A stretch of 64,000 nucleotides of DNA from Streptomyces sp. NRRL F-2664 (GCF_000719345.1 NZ_JOFX01000026.1:1-64000); one strand, 5' to 3'. Counted from the first letter of the stretch, positions 1 through 8,773 are shown. Program-made: numbers and translations. The notes: generated by a model not told the origin, from the sequence alone.

Positions 1-55
1 CAGCGCCGATGGTACTGCAGGGGGGACCCTGTGGGAGAGTAGGACGCCGCCGAAC
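1..55 (+). rRNA. 5S rRNA, 3' end only
   Basis: The first ~55 bases match the conserved 3' part of actinobacterial 5S rRNA, including the GGGAGAGTAGGACGCCGCC stretch that forms the closing helix. The gene begins upstream of the window, so a complete rrn operon presumably lies to the left. The 3' boundary is approximate. Confidence 0.9.
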
Positions 56-67
56 AATCATTGTGGG

Positions 68-98
68 AAAGCCCCGCACCTTCTGGTGCGGGGCTTTT
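68..98 (+). terminator. rrn operon terminator
   Basis: A hairpin with arms GCCCCGCACC and GGTGCGGGGC around a TTCT loop, flanked by A and T runs, directly follows the 5S rRNA. This is a canonical intrinsic terminator for the rRNA operon. Confidence 0.9.
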
Positions 99-182
99 CC
101 GCGTTCTGGGCACCTGCGAGGACTCCTGTAGGGTCAGGGGGCATCGAACGACCATTTTCTACCGTCACAGTGGAGGCCCCGG

Positions 183-794
183 GTGGAGGTCCAGGAGACT
201 CGGGTTCAGACTGACCGAATTTTCACCATTCCGAACATCCTGAGCATGGCTCGCCTGGCCGGCGTGCCCCTGTTCCTGTGGCTGATCCTCGCCGAGTACG
301 ACGGGTGGGCGCTGGCCGTCCTCATGCTCAGCGGGATCAGCGACTACCTCGACGGGAAGCTCGCCCGCCGCTGGAATCAGATCAGCAAGCTCGGCCGGCT
401 GCTCGATCCCGCCGCGGACCGCCTCTACATCCTGTCGACGCTGTTCGGTCTGACCTATCGCGAGATCCTGCCGCTGTGGCTGACCGGAGCCCTCCTCGCA
501 CGCGAGCTGATGTTGCTGGTCATGGTGTGGATCCTGCGCCGCCACGGATATCCGCCGCCGCAGGTCAACTTCCTCGGCAAGGCCGCGACCTTCAACCTGA
601 TGTATGCCTTCCCGTTGCTCCTGCTCAGTGACGGAAGCGGCTCGTTGGCCTGGTTGGCGTCAGTTTTCGGATGGGCGTTCGCCGGATGGGGTACAACCCT
701 CTATTGGTGGGCAGGAATCCTTTACGTGGTGCAAGTCCGCCGACTGGTGAAGGCTGACGCCACAGCCGATCGAAACCCGCCCGACGCCGGATGA
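183..794 (+). CDS. CDP-alcohol phosphatidyltransferase (PgsA-type)
   Basis: Integral-membrane enzyme of 203 aa that transfers a phosphatidyl group from CDP-diacylglycerol to an alcohol acceptor during phospholipid synthesis. The family signature is complete: D54, D57, G58, A61-R62, G71, D75 and D79 follow the DxxDGxxAR(x8)GxxxDxxxD pattern, and several hydrophobic segments surround it. The start is GTG. Its position ahead of the DUF881 cluster matches mycobacterial pgsA2 (recalled synteny), so an inositol- or glycerol-phosphate-like acceptor is plausible, but the sequence does not fix the substrate. It sits just downstream of an rRNA operon and ~80 bp upstream of the next gene. Confidence 0.85.
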   Translation: MEVQETRVQTDRIFTIPNILSMARLAGVPLFLWLILAEYDGWALAVLMLSGISDYLDGKLARRWNQISKLGRLLDPAADRLYILSTLFGLTYREILPLWLTGALLARELMLLVMVWILRRHGYPPPQVNFLGKAATFNLMYAFPLLLLSDGSGSLAWLASVFGWAFAGWGTTLYWWAGILYVVQVRRLVKADATADRNPPDAG

Positions 795-874
795 CCCGGA
801 GGTGTCGCGAAGTCACCGAACGAGGCGGGTGAGAGTCGGCACGACTGTCATCTCTCAAGGAGGACTCTTCCGAC

Positions 875-3370
875 ATGAAGGCCGTCGTGATGGCCGGTGG
901 CGAGGGCACGCGCCTTCGTCCCATGACCTCGAGCATGCCCAAGCCGCTCCTGCCGGTGGCGAACCGCCCGATCATGGAGCACGTACTCAGGCTGCTCAAG
1001 CGGCACGGGCTGAACGAGACCGTGGTCACCGTGCAGTTCCTGGCGTCGCTCGTCAAGAACTACTTCGGTGACGGCGAAGAGCTCGGTATGGAGCTCACCT
1101 ATGCCAACGAGGAAAAGCCACTCGGGACCGCCGGCAGCGTGAAGAATGCCGAGGAGGCCTTGAAGGATGACGCCTTCGTCGTCATTTCCGGCGATGCGCT
1201 GACCGACTTCGACCTCACCGACCTCATCCGCTTCCACAAGGAGAAGGGCGCACTCGTCACGGTGTGCCTGACCCGGGTACCGAACCCGCTGGAATTCGGG
1301 ATCACCATCGTGGACGAGGAAGGAAAGGTCGAGCGGTTCCTGGAGAAGCCGACCTGGGGCCAGGTGTTCTCGGACACCGTCAACACCGGCATCTACGTGA
1401 TGGAGCCGGAGGTCTTCGACTACGTCGACCCCGACGTCTCCGTCGACTGGTCCAGTGACGTCTTCCCCCAGCTGATGAAGGAAGGCCGGCCGATCTACGG
1501 CTACGTGGCCGAGGGCTACTGGGAGGACGTGGGCACGCACGAGAGCTACGTCAAGGCCCAGGCCGACGTGCTCGAAGGCAAGGTCGAGGTCGAGATGGAC
1601 GGCTTCGAGATCTCGCCCGGCGTGTGGGTCGCCGAAGGAGCCGAGGTCAGTCCGGACGCCGTGCTGCGCGGGCCCCTCTACATCGGGGACTACGCCAAGA
1701 TCGAGGCGGGCGTGGAGATCCGCGAGCACACCGTCATCGGGTCGAACGTCGTCGTCAAGAGCGGGGCCTTCCTCCACCGGGCCGTCGTCCACGACAACGT
1801 GTACATCGGGCCCCACAGCAACCTTCGCGGCTGCGTGATCGGCAAGAACACCGACATCATGCGCGCGGCCCGGATCGAGGACGGGGCCGTCATCGGTGAC
1901 GAGTGCCTCGTCGGTGAGGAATCGATCGTCCAGGGGAACGTACGCGTGTACCCCTTCAAGACGATCGAGGCCGGCGCCTTCGTCAACACCTCCGTCATCT
2001 GGGAGTCCCGCGGCCAGGCCCACCTCTTCGGTGCGCGCGGCGTGTCCGGCATCCTGAACGTCGAGATCACGCCCGAGCTGGTGGTCCGGCTGGCCGGCGC
2101 CTACGCCACCACCCTCAAGAAGGGCGCGACCGTCACCACGGCGCGCGACCACTCCCGCGGTGCCCGAGCGCTCAAGCGGGCCGTGATCTCCGCCCTCCAG
2201 GCCAGCGCGATCAACGTGCGCGACCTGGAGAACGTCCCGCTGCCGGTCGCACGGCAGCAGACCGCGAGAGGCAGCGACGGCGGGATCGTCCTGCGGACCT
2301 CGCCCGGAGTGCCCGACTCCGTCGACATCATGTTCCTCGACGAGCGGGGAGCGGACCTCTCGCTCCAGCAGCAGCGCAAGCTGGACCGCGTCTACGCACG
2401 ACAGGAGTACCGGCGGGCCTTCCCCGGCGAGATCGGCGACCTGCAGTTCCCGGGCAGCGTCTTCGACGCGTACACCGGCTCCCTGCTGCGGCGCGTGGAC
2501 ACCACGGGGGTCAATGACGCCGGGCTCAAGGTCGTCGTCGACGCCACCAACGGCAGTGCCGGGCTCGTCATGCCCAGCCTCCTCGGCCGGCTCGGGGTGG
2601 ACGCGCTGACGATCAACCCGGGACTCGACGAGTCCCGCCCGACGGAGAGCGCCGAGTCCCGGCGGGCCGGCCTGGTGCGGCTCGGCGAGATCGTCGCCTC
2701 GGCACGGGCGGCCTTCGGCGTGCGGTTCGACCCGGTGGGCGAGCGGATCTCCCTGGTCGACGAGCGCGGGCGGATCATCGAGGACGACCGGGCGCTGCTC
2801 GTGATGCTGGACCTGGTGGCCGCGGAGAAGCGCAGCGGCAAGGTCGCGCTGCCGGTGACCACCACCCGCGTCGCCGAGCAGGTCGCGGCGTACCACGGCA
2901 CCCAGGTGGAGTGGACGACCACCTCGCCGGACGACCTCACCCGGGTCGGGCGGGCCGAGAACACCATCTTCGGCGGCGACGGCCGCGGCGGTTTCATCGT
3001 CCCGGAGTTCAGCAGCGTCTTCGACGGCTGCGCGGCCTTCGTACAACTGCTCGGCCTGGTGGCGCGCACCCAGCTCACCCTGAGCCAGATCGACGCGCGG
3101 ATCCCGCGGGCGCACGTGCTCAAGCGGGACGTGCCGACGCCGTGGGCGGTCAAGGGACTCGTCATGCGGCGGGTCGTCGAAGCGGCCGGAGACCGGCAGG
3201 TGGACACCACCGACGGGGTGCGGGTGGTCGAGGCCGACGGACGGTGGGCGCTGGTCCTGCCGGACCCCGCGGAGGCCGTGACGCACCTGTGGGCCGAGGG
3301 GCCCGACGACACCTCCGCGCAGGCGCTGCTCGACGAGTGGGCCGCCGTGGTGGACGGCGCCGGGCACTGA
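875..3370 (+). CDS. Mannose-1-phosphate guanylyltransferase-like protein fused to degenerate phosphomannomutase domain
   Basis: An 831-aa three-part protein. Residues ~1-235 form a nucleotidyltransferase with the GEGTRLRP and PKPLLPV motifs that bind NTP. Residues ~245-370 are left-handed beta-helix hexapeptide repeats. Residues ~380-831 resemble a phosphomannomutase. In that last domain the phosphoserine loop TASHNP reads RTSPGVP around S476, and the metal loop DGDxDR reads DPVGER from D619, so mutase activity is doubtful. The likely role is GDP- or other NDP-sugar supply for cell-surface glycans, with the C-terminal part as a structural or sensing domain. A strong AAGGAGGA site (858-865) fixes the ATG start. 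Confidence 0.8.
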   Translation: MKAVVMAGGEGTRLRPMTSSMPKPLLPVANRPIMEHVLRLLKRHGLNETVVTVQFLASLVKNYFGDGEELGMELTYANEEKPLGTAGSVKNAEEALKDDAFVVISGDALTDFDLTDLIRFHKEKGALVTVCLTRVPNPLEFGITIVDEEGKVERFLEKPTWGQVFSDTVNTGIYVMEPEVFDYVDPDVSVDWSSDVFPQLMKEGRPIYGYVAEGYWEDVGTHESYVKAQADVLEGKVEVEMDGFEISPGVWVAEGAEVSPDAVLRGPLYIGDYAKIEAGVEIREHTVIGSNVVVKSGAFLHRAVVHDNVYIGPHSNLRGCVIGKNTDIMRAARIEDGAVIGDECLVGEESIVQGNVRVYPFKTIEAGAFVNTSVIWESRGQAHLFGARGVSGILNVEITPELVVRLAGAYATTLKKGATVTTARDHSRGARALKRAVISALQASAINVRDLENVPLPVARQQTARGSDGGIVLRTSPGVPDSVDIMFLDERGADLSLQQQRKLDRVYARQEYRRAFPGEIGDLQFPGSVFDAYTGSLLRRVDTTGVNDAGLKVVVDATNGSAGLVMPSLLGRLGVDALTINPGLDESRPTESAESRRAGLVRLGEIVASARAAFGVRFDPVGERISLVDERGRIIEDDRALLVMLDLVAAEKRSGKVALPVTTTRVAEQVAAYHGTQVEWTTTSPDDLTRVGRAENTIFGGDGRGGFIVPEFSSVFDGCAAFVQLLGLVARTQLTLSQIDARIPRAHVLKRDVPTPWAVKGLVMRRVVEAAGDRQVDTTDGVRVVEADGRWALVLPDPAEAVTHLWAEGPDDTSAQALLDEWAAVVDGAGH

Positions 3371-3398
3371 CCGCCGGGCGGACAGTGACGTAGGAAGC

Positions 3399-3443
3399 GT
3401 CCGGTGGGCCGGGAAGGGCAGTCCCCCTTCCGGCCCACCGGAC
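3399..3443 (+). terminator. Intrinsic terminator after the nucleotidyltransferase fusion
   Basis: A long GC-rich stem-loop pairs GTCCGGTGGGCC with GGCCCACCGGAC and continues through GGGAAGGG/CCCTTCC with one bulge. It lies between this gene and the first DUF881 gene, so the downstream cluster probably has its own promoter. Confidence 0.75.
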
Positions 3444-3488
3444 GGACGCATTCGGTGTGTGCGGCGCCGACATGCGACGATGTGCGGC

Positions 3489-4388
3489 ATGTCGCAGCCG
3501 CCCCCCCATCGGACTCCGGCCTCTTCCGTGCCGGCGCGCCCTGACGCCTCCATGTCGCTGCTGACGCACGTGATGGACCACAGCCTCGACGAGGGATACG
3601 CGGAGGCGACGGCGCGGCGCGAGGCGGACGGAACAGCCGGTCTGCCCCGCACACTGAAGGCGAAGCTGGGGCTCGCCGCCGGACTCGTGGTCACGGCCAT
3701 GGTCGTCACGCTCGGCGCCGCCGAGGCGCGCGTGGACGCGCCGGTCCTCGCCAAGGAGCGCCAGGAGCTGATCGACCGGGTGCAGCGCGCCGACGAGCGC
3801 GCGGACGGCCTGGAGCAGAACATCGACAGGCTGCGCAACGATGTGGCCGCCCGCCAGCGTGCCGCCCTCAAGCAGCCCGGCGGCGGCCAGGGCGAGCTCG
3901 TCGCGATGCTGTCCGGGGCAACCGAGGTCCGCGGGCCGGGAATCAAGCTGGTCGTGGACGACGCCAAGGGGTCGACCGCGGGCGAGGGCGGCAAACCGCG
4001 CGAGAACAGTGGTTTCTCCGACACGGGGCGGCTCCGGGACCGGGACATGCAGAAGATCGTCAACGGGCTGTGGCAGTCCGGTGCCGAAGCGATCTCGATC
4101 AACGGGCAGCGGCTGACGGAGCTGTCGGCGATCAGGGCCGCGGGTGACGCGATACTGGTCGACAACCGGCCGCTGGTGCCGCCGTACGAGGTGCTGGCGG
4201 TGGGGGACAAGAAGAAGCTCGGGCCGGCCTTCCAGGAGTCGGCGGACGGCCAGTACCTGCATGTGCTGCAGGAGAGCTACGGGATCCGCTCCACCCTGTC
4301 CCCGGCCGACGAGCTCAGGTTGCCGGCCGCATCGAGCCTGATCGTACGTACAGCCACAGCAGCAGAGCAGCAGAAGGGTGCATCGTGA
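3489..4388 (+). CDS. DUF881 family membrane-anchored coiled-coil protein (first copy)
   Basis: About 299 aa. A cytoplasmic N-terminus is followed by one membrane segment (GLAAGLVVTAMVVTLGAA), a heptad-rich stretch rich in RADERADGLEQ-type residues, and then the DUF881 domain with the ISINGQRLTELSAI motif. Homologues YlxW/YlxX lie in the Bacillus division cluster next to sbp; no enzymatic activity is known. The start is uncertain: ATG codons occur at 3480, 3489 and 3552, none with a good ribosome site, and 3489 is a compromise. Its stop overlaps the next gene by 4 nt (GTGA), indicating translational coupling. Confidence 0.8.
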   Translation: MSQPPPHRTPASSVPARPDASMSLLTHVMDHSLDEGYAEATARREADGTAGLPRTLKAKLGLAAGLVVTAMVVTLGAAEARVDAPVLAKERQELIDRVQRADERADGLEQNIDRLRNDVAARQRAALKQPGGGQGELVAMLSGATEVRGPGIKLVVDDAKGSTAGEGGKPRENSGFSDTGRLRDRDMQKIVNGLWQSGAEAISINGQRLTELSAIRAAGDAILVDNRPLVPPYEVLAVGDKKKLGPAFQESADGQYLHVLQESYGIRSTLSPADELRLPAASSLIVRTATAAEQQKGAS

Positions 4389-4717
4389 TCGCGGTACTGG
4401 GCCTCTTGGCCGGAGTGGTGGTCGGACTTCTGGTCCGGCCCGAGGTACCGGCCGTGGTGGAGCCTTATCTGCCCATCGCCGTGGTGGCGGCGCTGGACGC
4501 GGTGTTCGGAGGTCTGCGCGCCATGCTGGACGGCATCTTCGTCGACAAGGTGTTCGTGGTGTCGTTCCTGTCGAACGTGGTCGTGGCCGCGCTGATCGTC
4601 TTCCTCGGCGACAAGCTGGGCGTCGGCTCGCAGCTGTCCACCGGTGTGGTCGTCGTCCTCGGCATCCGCATCTTCTCCAACGCCGCGGCCATCCGCCGGC
4701 ACGTGTTCCGGGCGTGA
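4385..4717 (+). CDS. Small basic protein family (DUF1290, Sbp-like) membrane protein
   Basis: A 110-aa protein that is almost entirely membrane: three hydrophobic segments and a short basic tail (RRHVFRA). It matches the DUF1290 small basic protein family, whose Bacillus member sbp also neighbours DUF881 genes and ftsA. The GTG start overlaps the preceding stop codon, and its own TGA overlaps the ATG of the following DUF881 gene. The three genes therefore form a tightly coupled unit and the proteins probably act as one membrane assembly. The biochemical role is unknown. Confidence 0.85.
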   Translation: MIAVLGLLAGVVVGLLVRPEVPAVVEPYLPIAVVAALDAVFGGLRAMLDGIFVDKVFVVSFLSNVVVAALIVFLGDKLGVGSQLSTGVVVVLGIRIFSNAAAIRRHVFRA

Positions 4718-5532
4718 TGGGCATGAGCGCGAACGACACCCCGCCCGAGGAACCGAACGTCCCGGAACAGCCTCTTGTAGAGGGAAAGGCACAGGCCGGG
4801 CCGGTCGCGGAGGAGACCGGCCGGCAGCGGCTCGCCGCCGGTCTGTGGCCGCCGCGGGTCAGCAGGGCCCAACTGATCGTCGCGCTGCTGCTGTTCGTCC
4901 TCGGGCTGGGACTGGCCATCCAGGTCCGCTCGAACAGCGACTCCAGCGCGCTGCGCGGGGCCCGGCAGGAGGACCTCGTACGGATCCTCGACGAGCTCGA
5001 CGGGCGGACCAAGCGGCTGGAGGACGAGAAGCAGAGGCTGGAGGACCAGCGGCGGGAGCTGGAGAGCAGCTCCAACCAGGCCGAGGAGGCGCGCCGGCAG
5101 ACCGTGGAGAAGGAGCGTCAACTGGGCATCCTGGCCGGTACCGTGGCAGCACAGGGGCCGGGGATCACGCTCAGGATCACCGACCCCACCGGGCAGGTGC
5201 AGTCCGACCAGCTGCTGGACACGCTCCAGGAGCTGCGGGCCGCCGGTGCCGAGGCGATCCAGATCAACGGGGTGCGGATCGTGGCGGGCTCGTACTTCTC
5301 GGACGAGAACGGTGGAGTGGGCATCGACGGCAAGAAGATCACACAACCCTACGAGTTCAAGGTGATCGGGAAGCCGCAGGATCTGGAGCCGGCGCTCAAC
5401 ATTCCCGGCGGTGTCGTCCAGACGCTGGAGAAGGAGCAGGCCACGGTGGCCGTCACACGGTCGGCGAAGATCGTTGTGGATGCCTTGCGGGCTGCGAAGC
5501 AGCCTGACTACGCTCGGTCGTCATCGGGATGA
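4717..5532 (+). CDS. DUF881 family membrane-anchored coiled-coil protein (second copy)
   Basis: A 271-aa protein. An acidic, proline-rich cytoplasmic N-terminus of ~45 residues precedes one membrane helix (LIVALLLFVLGLGLAI). A long coiled coil rich in RLEDEKQRLEDQ-type heptads follows, then a DUF881 domain with AIQINGVRIVAGSYF. The ATG overlaps the upstream stop (TGATG); a second ATG at 4723 is an alternative. It has the same architecture as the first copy but is clearly diverged, suggesting a heteromer with it and the small basic protein. No enzymatic motif is visible. Confidence 0.82.
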   Translation: MGMSANDTPPEEPNVPEQPLVEGKAQAGPVAEETGRQRLAAGLWPPRVSRAQLIVALLLFVLGLGLAIQVRSNSDSSALRGARQEDLVRILDELDGRTKRLEDEKQRLEDQRRELESSSNQAEEARRQTVEKERQLGILAGTVAAQGPGITLRITDPTGQVQSDQLLDTLQELRAAGAEAIQINGVRIVAGSYFSDENGGVGIDGKKITQPYEFKVIGKPQDLEPALNIPGGVVQTLEKEQATVAVTRSAKIVVDALRAAKQPDYARSSSG

Positions 5533-5722
5533 GGCGGAGTGGAGGGTGGAGCGGCTCACGCGGTCTGATGCCCGCGGGGGGTCGCCGCACCGAAGTCGCG
5601 GTGCGTGGTGGAAACTGTCTGATGGTTACGGACGTTGTGAGAATGTCCGGGTCGGCAGGTGTCTGCGTTCGGAGTTCGTCCTGCCCCACGGGCGGGTCTG
5701 TTTCAGTCAAGGGGAATCGCCC

Positions 5723-6553
5723 GTGAAGTTGTTTGAGAAGTTGTTCGGCAAGAAGAACCGCGAGGAGAGCGGCGCGGCGAGGCACCGTGCCGGCGACGCG
5801 GAAGCGCAGGCCGAGAGGCCGCTGTTCCGCGACGAGGTGGCTGGTACGGGCGAGGTTCCGGGTGTCCCCGGCGCGTCGTCCGTTGACCCCGCCGGTACCG
5901 GCCGCATAGGTTTCGGTGAACCATCAACCTCGACTGCGGGTGGAGGGTTTGCCCCCGACCCGTATGCCACCAATGCCTCCGCGGGGCAGCCGCGGCGCGA
6001 GGAGCCGTCCATGTCGGCCGAGCAGGTTTGCAGCAGGTGCGGGCACCGCAGCGATGCGGCGAGCCGGTTCTGCTCCAACTGCGGAGCGCCGCTGCGGGCG
6101 GGCCTGACGCCGGAGCGTGCCTCGGAGACCACGTCCACCATCTCGATCTCGGGCCTGGAGGCCTACGAGGCCGAGGTGTCGGGGCAGACGCACGCGTCGT
6201 CCTCGCTGTCCCCCGAGGCCCAGGCCGCGGTGGAGGCGCTCCCGCCCGGTTCCGCCCTGCTCATCGTGCGGCGCGGGCCCAACTCCGGCAGCCGCTTCCT
6301 GCTGGACGGCGAGCTGACCACGGCCGGTCGGCACCCGCAGAGCGACATCTTCCTGGACGACGTGACCGTCTCCCGGCGTCATGTCGAGTTCCGCAGGAGC
6401 CAGGACGGTGGCTTCACCGTGGCCGATGTCGGCAGCCTCAACGGCACGTACGTCAACCGTGAACCGATCGACTCCGTCGCCCTGCACAACGGCGACGAGG
6501 TGCAGATCGGCAAGTACCGGCTGGTCTTCTACGCGAGCCTGCGGGGCGTCTGA
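5723..6553 (+). CDS. garA: FHA-domain protein of the GarA/OdhI type with N-terminal zinc ribbon
   Basis: A 276-aa protein. Features in order: basic N-terminus, a linker rich in Gly, Pro and Ser, a four-cysteine zinc ribbon (C103, C106, C117, C120), an ETTS phospho-acceptor motif (T136/T137), and a C-terminal FHA domain with the GRHPQSD, SRRHVEF and LNGTYVN motifs. GarA and OdhI, when unphosphorylated, inhibit 2-oxoglutarate dehydrogenase, and Ser/Thr kinases such as PknG/PknB phosphorylate the ETT motif to relieve this. The zinc ribbon and long N-terminal extension are absent from the short mycobacterial protein. The GTG start is supported by AAGGGG 8-9 nt upstream. Confidence 0.85.
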   Translation: MKLFEKLFGKKNREESGAARHRAGDAEAQAERPLFRDEVAGTGEVPGVPGASSVDPAGTGRIGFGEPSTSTAGGGFAPDPYATNASAGQPRREEPSMSAEQVCSRCGHRSDAASRFCSNCGAPLRAGLTPERASETTSTISISGLEAYEAEVSGQTHASSSLSPEAQAAVEALPPGSALLIVRRGPNSGSRFLLDGELTTAGRHPQSDIFLDDVTVSRRHVEFRRSQDGGFTVADVGSLNGTYVNREPIDSVALHNGDEVQIGKYRLVFYASLRGV

Positions 6554-6557
6554 CCCT

Positions 6558-6578
6558 CCCCCGGACCGGGTCCGGGGG
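6558..6578 (+). terminator. Palindromic hairpin between garA and the MerR gene
   Basis: Ten-base arms CCCCCGGACC and GGTCCGGGGG meet almost without a loop 4 nt after the garA stop. This is probably a terminator or attenuator separating garA from the next gene, whose start is only 19 nt downstream. There is no T run. Confidence 0.5.
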
Positions 6579-6596
6579 TACCCGAGGGAAGGTCCC

Positions 6597-7361
6597 ATGC
6601 TGCGCAATCCGACAGGCGGTGCCGGCAACGGCACCGCCGGCACCGCCGGGCGGCTGGTGAGCATCGGCACGGTGCTCACCACGCTGCGTGACGAGTTCCC
6701 CGAAGTGACGATCTCGAAGATCCGTTTCCTGGAGGCGGAGGGGCTGGTCGAGCCCCGGCGCACGCCGTCGGGATACCGCAAGTTCAGTGAGGACGACGTG
6801 GAGCGCCTCGCCCGCATCCTGCGGCTGCAGCGCGACCACTACCTCCCGCTGAAGGTCATCCGCGAGCAGTTCGACGCGCTCGCACGCGGTGAGCAGATCC
6901 GCATCCCGGCACCCTCCGCGCACGGCGAAGCCCCCGATCGGGCCGATTGCGCCGACGTCGTCCACGGCGGGACGGGGCAGGAGTGTCCCCCCGTGACCCG
7001 GGTGGGGCGGGCGGAGCTCCTCGCCGCCCTCGGGGTGGACGAGGGCCAGCTGGCGGAGTGGGAGTCGTACGGGCTGCTCGCCGAGGCACCGGGCGGCGGT
7101 TTCGACGCCGACGCGGTCACGGTGGCCCGGCTCGTCGCCGACCTGGGGCGTTTCGGTCTCGAGCCGCGGCACCTGCGGGCCATGAAGGCGGCCGCCGACC
7201 GCGAGGCGGGCCTGGTGGAGCAGGTGGTGGCACCGCTGCGCCGACACCGCAACCCGCAGACCAGAGCCCACGCCGAAGCCACGATGAAGGAGCTTGCGGG
7301 GCTCTCCGTGCGGCTTCACGAAGCCCTGGTGCAGAGCGCTCTCGGGGTCCGGTTGCGCTGA
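6597..7361 (+). CDS. ftsR: MerR-family transcriptional regulator, FtsR-like
   Basis: A 254-aa regulator. The N-terminal winged HTH is clear (ISKIRFLEAEGLVEP, then PSGYRKFSEDD). The middle is a low-complexity linker and the C-terminus a helical domain (GRFGLEPRHLRAMK) without the cysteines of metal-sensing MerR proteins. The neighbourhood, directly after garA and before the nuclease-like gene, is that of mycobacterial Rv1828 and corynebacterial FtsR, which regulates ftsZ. A link to cell-division gene control is inferred from those relatives. The ATG is preceded by GAGGGAAGG. Confidence 0.78.
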   Translation: MLRNPTGGAGNGTAGTAGRLVSIGTVLTTLRDEFPEVTISKIRFLEAEGLVEPRRTPSGYRKFSEDDVERLARILRLQRDHYLPLKVIREQFDALARGEQIRIPAPSAHGEAPDRADCADVVHGGTGQECPPVTRVGRAELLAALGVDEGQLAEWESYGLLAEAPGGGFDADAVTVARLVADLGRFGLEPRHLRAMKAAADREAGLVEQVVAPLRRHRNPQTRAHAEATMKELAGLSVRLHEALVQSALGVRLR

Positions 7362-7412
7362 GCGCGCCGGTCGAGGTGGAGCCCCGACTACCCAAACCTG
7401 CCGAGCACGTCC

Positions 7413-7418
7413 TAGGGT
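7413..7418 (+). promoter_or_regulatory. -10 box of a leaderless promoter
   Basis: TAGGGT lies exactly 6 nt before the GTG start at 7425, placing transcription initiation at or on the start codon. No ribosome site is present between them. A good -35 element is not evident. Confidence 0.55.
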
Positions 7419-7424
7419 TGCTGT

Positions 7425-7898
7425 GTGAACGAGCTCGACGTTGTGGGTGTCCGGGTGGAAATGCCCTCCAACCAACCGATCGTGCTCCTGCGTGAAGTGG
7501 GAGGCGATCGGTACCTCCCCATCTGGATCGGTCCGGGGGAGGCCACGGCCATTGCCTTCGCCCAGCAGGGAATGGCCCCGGCCCGGCCGCTGACACACGA
7601 CCTGTTCAAGGACGTGCTGGAGGCGGTCGGCGAGGAGCTCACCCAGGTCCGGATCACGGATCTGCGGGAGGGCGTCTTCTACGCGGAGCTCGTCTTCGCC
7701 AGCGGGGTCGAGGTGAGCGCCCGGCCGTCCGATGCCATAGCGCTCGCCCTGCGGACGGGAACGCCGATCTACGGCAGCGACGGCGTCCTCGACGACGCGG
7801 GGATCGCCATCCCGGACGAGCAGGAGGACGAGGTGGAGAAGTTCCGCGAGTTCCTCGACCAGATCTCGCCCGAGGACTTCGGCACCGGACCGCAGTGA
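7425..7898 (+). CDS. Bifunctional nuclease (DUF151/BFN) family protein
   Basis: A 157-aa protein matching the BFN/DUF151 family, with the typical RYLPIWIGPGEATAIA core, LTHDLFKDVLE, and SARPSDAIALALR near the end. Plant and archaeal relatives have reported nuclease activity; the bacterial function is unsettled. It lies between two MerR genes, as Rv1829 does in mycobacteria, so the trio likely shares a pathway. The GTG start has no ribosome site and appears leaderless (see the -10 box at 7413). The acidic C-terminal tail is a usual family feature. Confidence 0.85.
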   Translation: MNELDVVGVRVEMPSNQPIVLLREVGGDRYLPIWIGPGEATAIAFAQQGMAPARPLTHDLFKDVLEAVGEELTQVRITDLREGVFYAELVFASGVEVSARPSDAIALALRTGTPIYGSDGVLDDAGIAIPDEQEDEVEKFREFLDQISPEDFGTGPQ

Positions 7899-7983
7899 GG
7901 CCGCGTCCTCACGATCACCGGTCGGGCTCCCGCCCATTCGAGTAGCCTTTCCCCGCGAACGGACACGGGAAACCACTCTCAGG

Positions 7984-8047
7984 GTGATTATCACTCGGCG
8001 TGCCGAGTGTGGCGATCGTTGACGCACCCCTGGTGACTGCCTACCTT
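7984..8047 (+). promoter_or_regulatory. Promoter with two upstream palindromes for the second MerR gene
   Basis: TTGACG (8019-8024) and TACCTT (8042-8047) are separated by 17 bp, a good sigma-70-type promoter. Immediately upstream are overlapping palindromes: GTGATTATCAC (7984-7994) and CACTCGGCGTGCCGAGTG (7992-8009). They could be operators for the MerR protein or another regulator. The longer one could alternatively terminate the upstream gene. Confidence 0.65.
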
Positions 8048-8079
8048 CGAGGTGGGCAGGTCAAGGACGGAGGGTCGGC

Positions 8080-8721
8080 GTGAGGATCACGGGCGACGGT
8101 ACGACCGGGGGCACCCCCGTACGGAGTGGCGGCACCGGGCCGTACCCCCTGCACGGTGGTGGGGTCGGATCCGCGCGGCGCCAGCCGGAGACGACACCGG
8201 TCCAGCCGGTGGGCGGGGAGCCGGCGCCCGAGCAGATCGGCTACCGGGGACCGACGGCGTGCGCCGCGGCCGGGATCACCTACCGGCAGCTCGACTACTG
8301 GGCGCGCACCGGGCTGGTGGAGCCCAGCGTGCGGGCCGCGCACGGGTCGGGGACGCAGCGTCTCTACAGCTTCCGCGACGTGGTCGTCCTCAAGATCGTC
8401 AAACGTTTCCTGGACACCGGTGTGGCGTTGCAGAACATCCGCACGGCGGTGCAGCACCTGCACGACCGCGACCTCGCGGACCTGGAGCGGATGACGCTGA
8501 TGAGCGACGGCGCGAGCGTGTACGAGTGCACCTCGCCGGACCAGGTCGTGAGCCTGCTCCAGGGTGGACAGGGCGTCTTCGGCATCGCCGTCGGCGTGGT
8601 GTGGCGCGACGTGCGCAACGCGCTGTCGCAGTTGCACGGCGAACGGGTGGACACCGGCGAGACCCTGGTCGGGCACAATCCGACGGACGAGCTGGCGGCC
8701 CGCCGCAACCGCGCCGTCTGA
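8080..8721 (+). CDS. MerR-family transcriptional regulator (Rv1830-like)
   Basis: A 213-aa regulator with ~50 disordered N-terminal residues. The HTH follows (ACAAAGITYRQLDYWARTGL and GTQRLYSFRDVVVLKIVK), then a helical region with LDTGVALQNIRTAV. It lacks the cysteine pattern of metal sensors. It is the second of two MerR genes flanking the DUF151 gene. The start is GTG with GGACGGAGG upstream. A strong promoter with palindromes precedes it, suggesting autoregulation; the effector is unknown. Confidence 0.8.
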   Translation: MRITGDGTTGGTPVRSGGTGPYPLHGGGVGSARRQPETTPVQPVGGEPAPEQIGYRGPTACAAAGITYRQLDYWARTGLVEPSVRAAHGSGTQRLYSFRDVVVLKIVKRFLDTGVALQNIRTAVQHLHDRDLADLERMTLMSDGASVYECTSPDQVVSLLQGGQGVFGIAVGVVWRDVRNALSQLHGERVDTGETLVGHNPTDELAARRNRAV

Positions 8722-8773
8722 CCGGCCGGAGCGGACCGCCGCGATGTCAGTGGCGTAGGGCAGCATCGGTGCC

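Noticed and set aside
848..4210. Very long leftward open frame opposite the nucleotidyltransferase fusion
   Set aside because: It mirrors three genuine genes on the other strand, lacks a ribosome site and any domain; typical of high-GC antisense frames.
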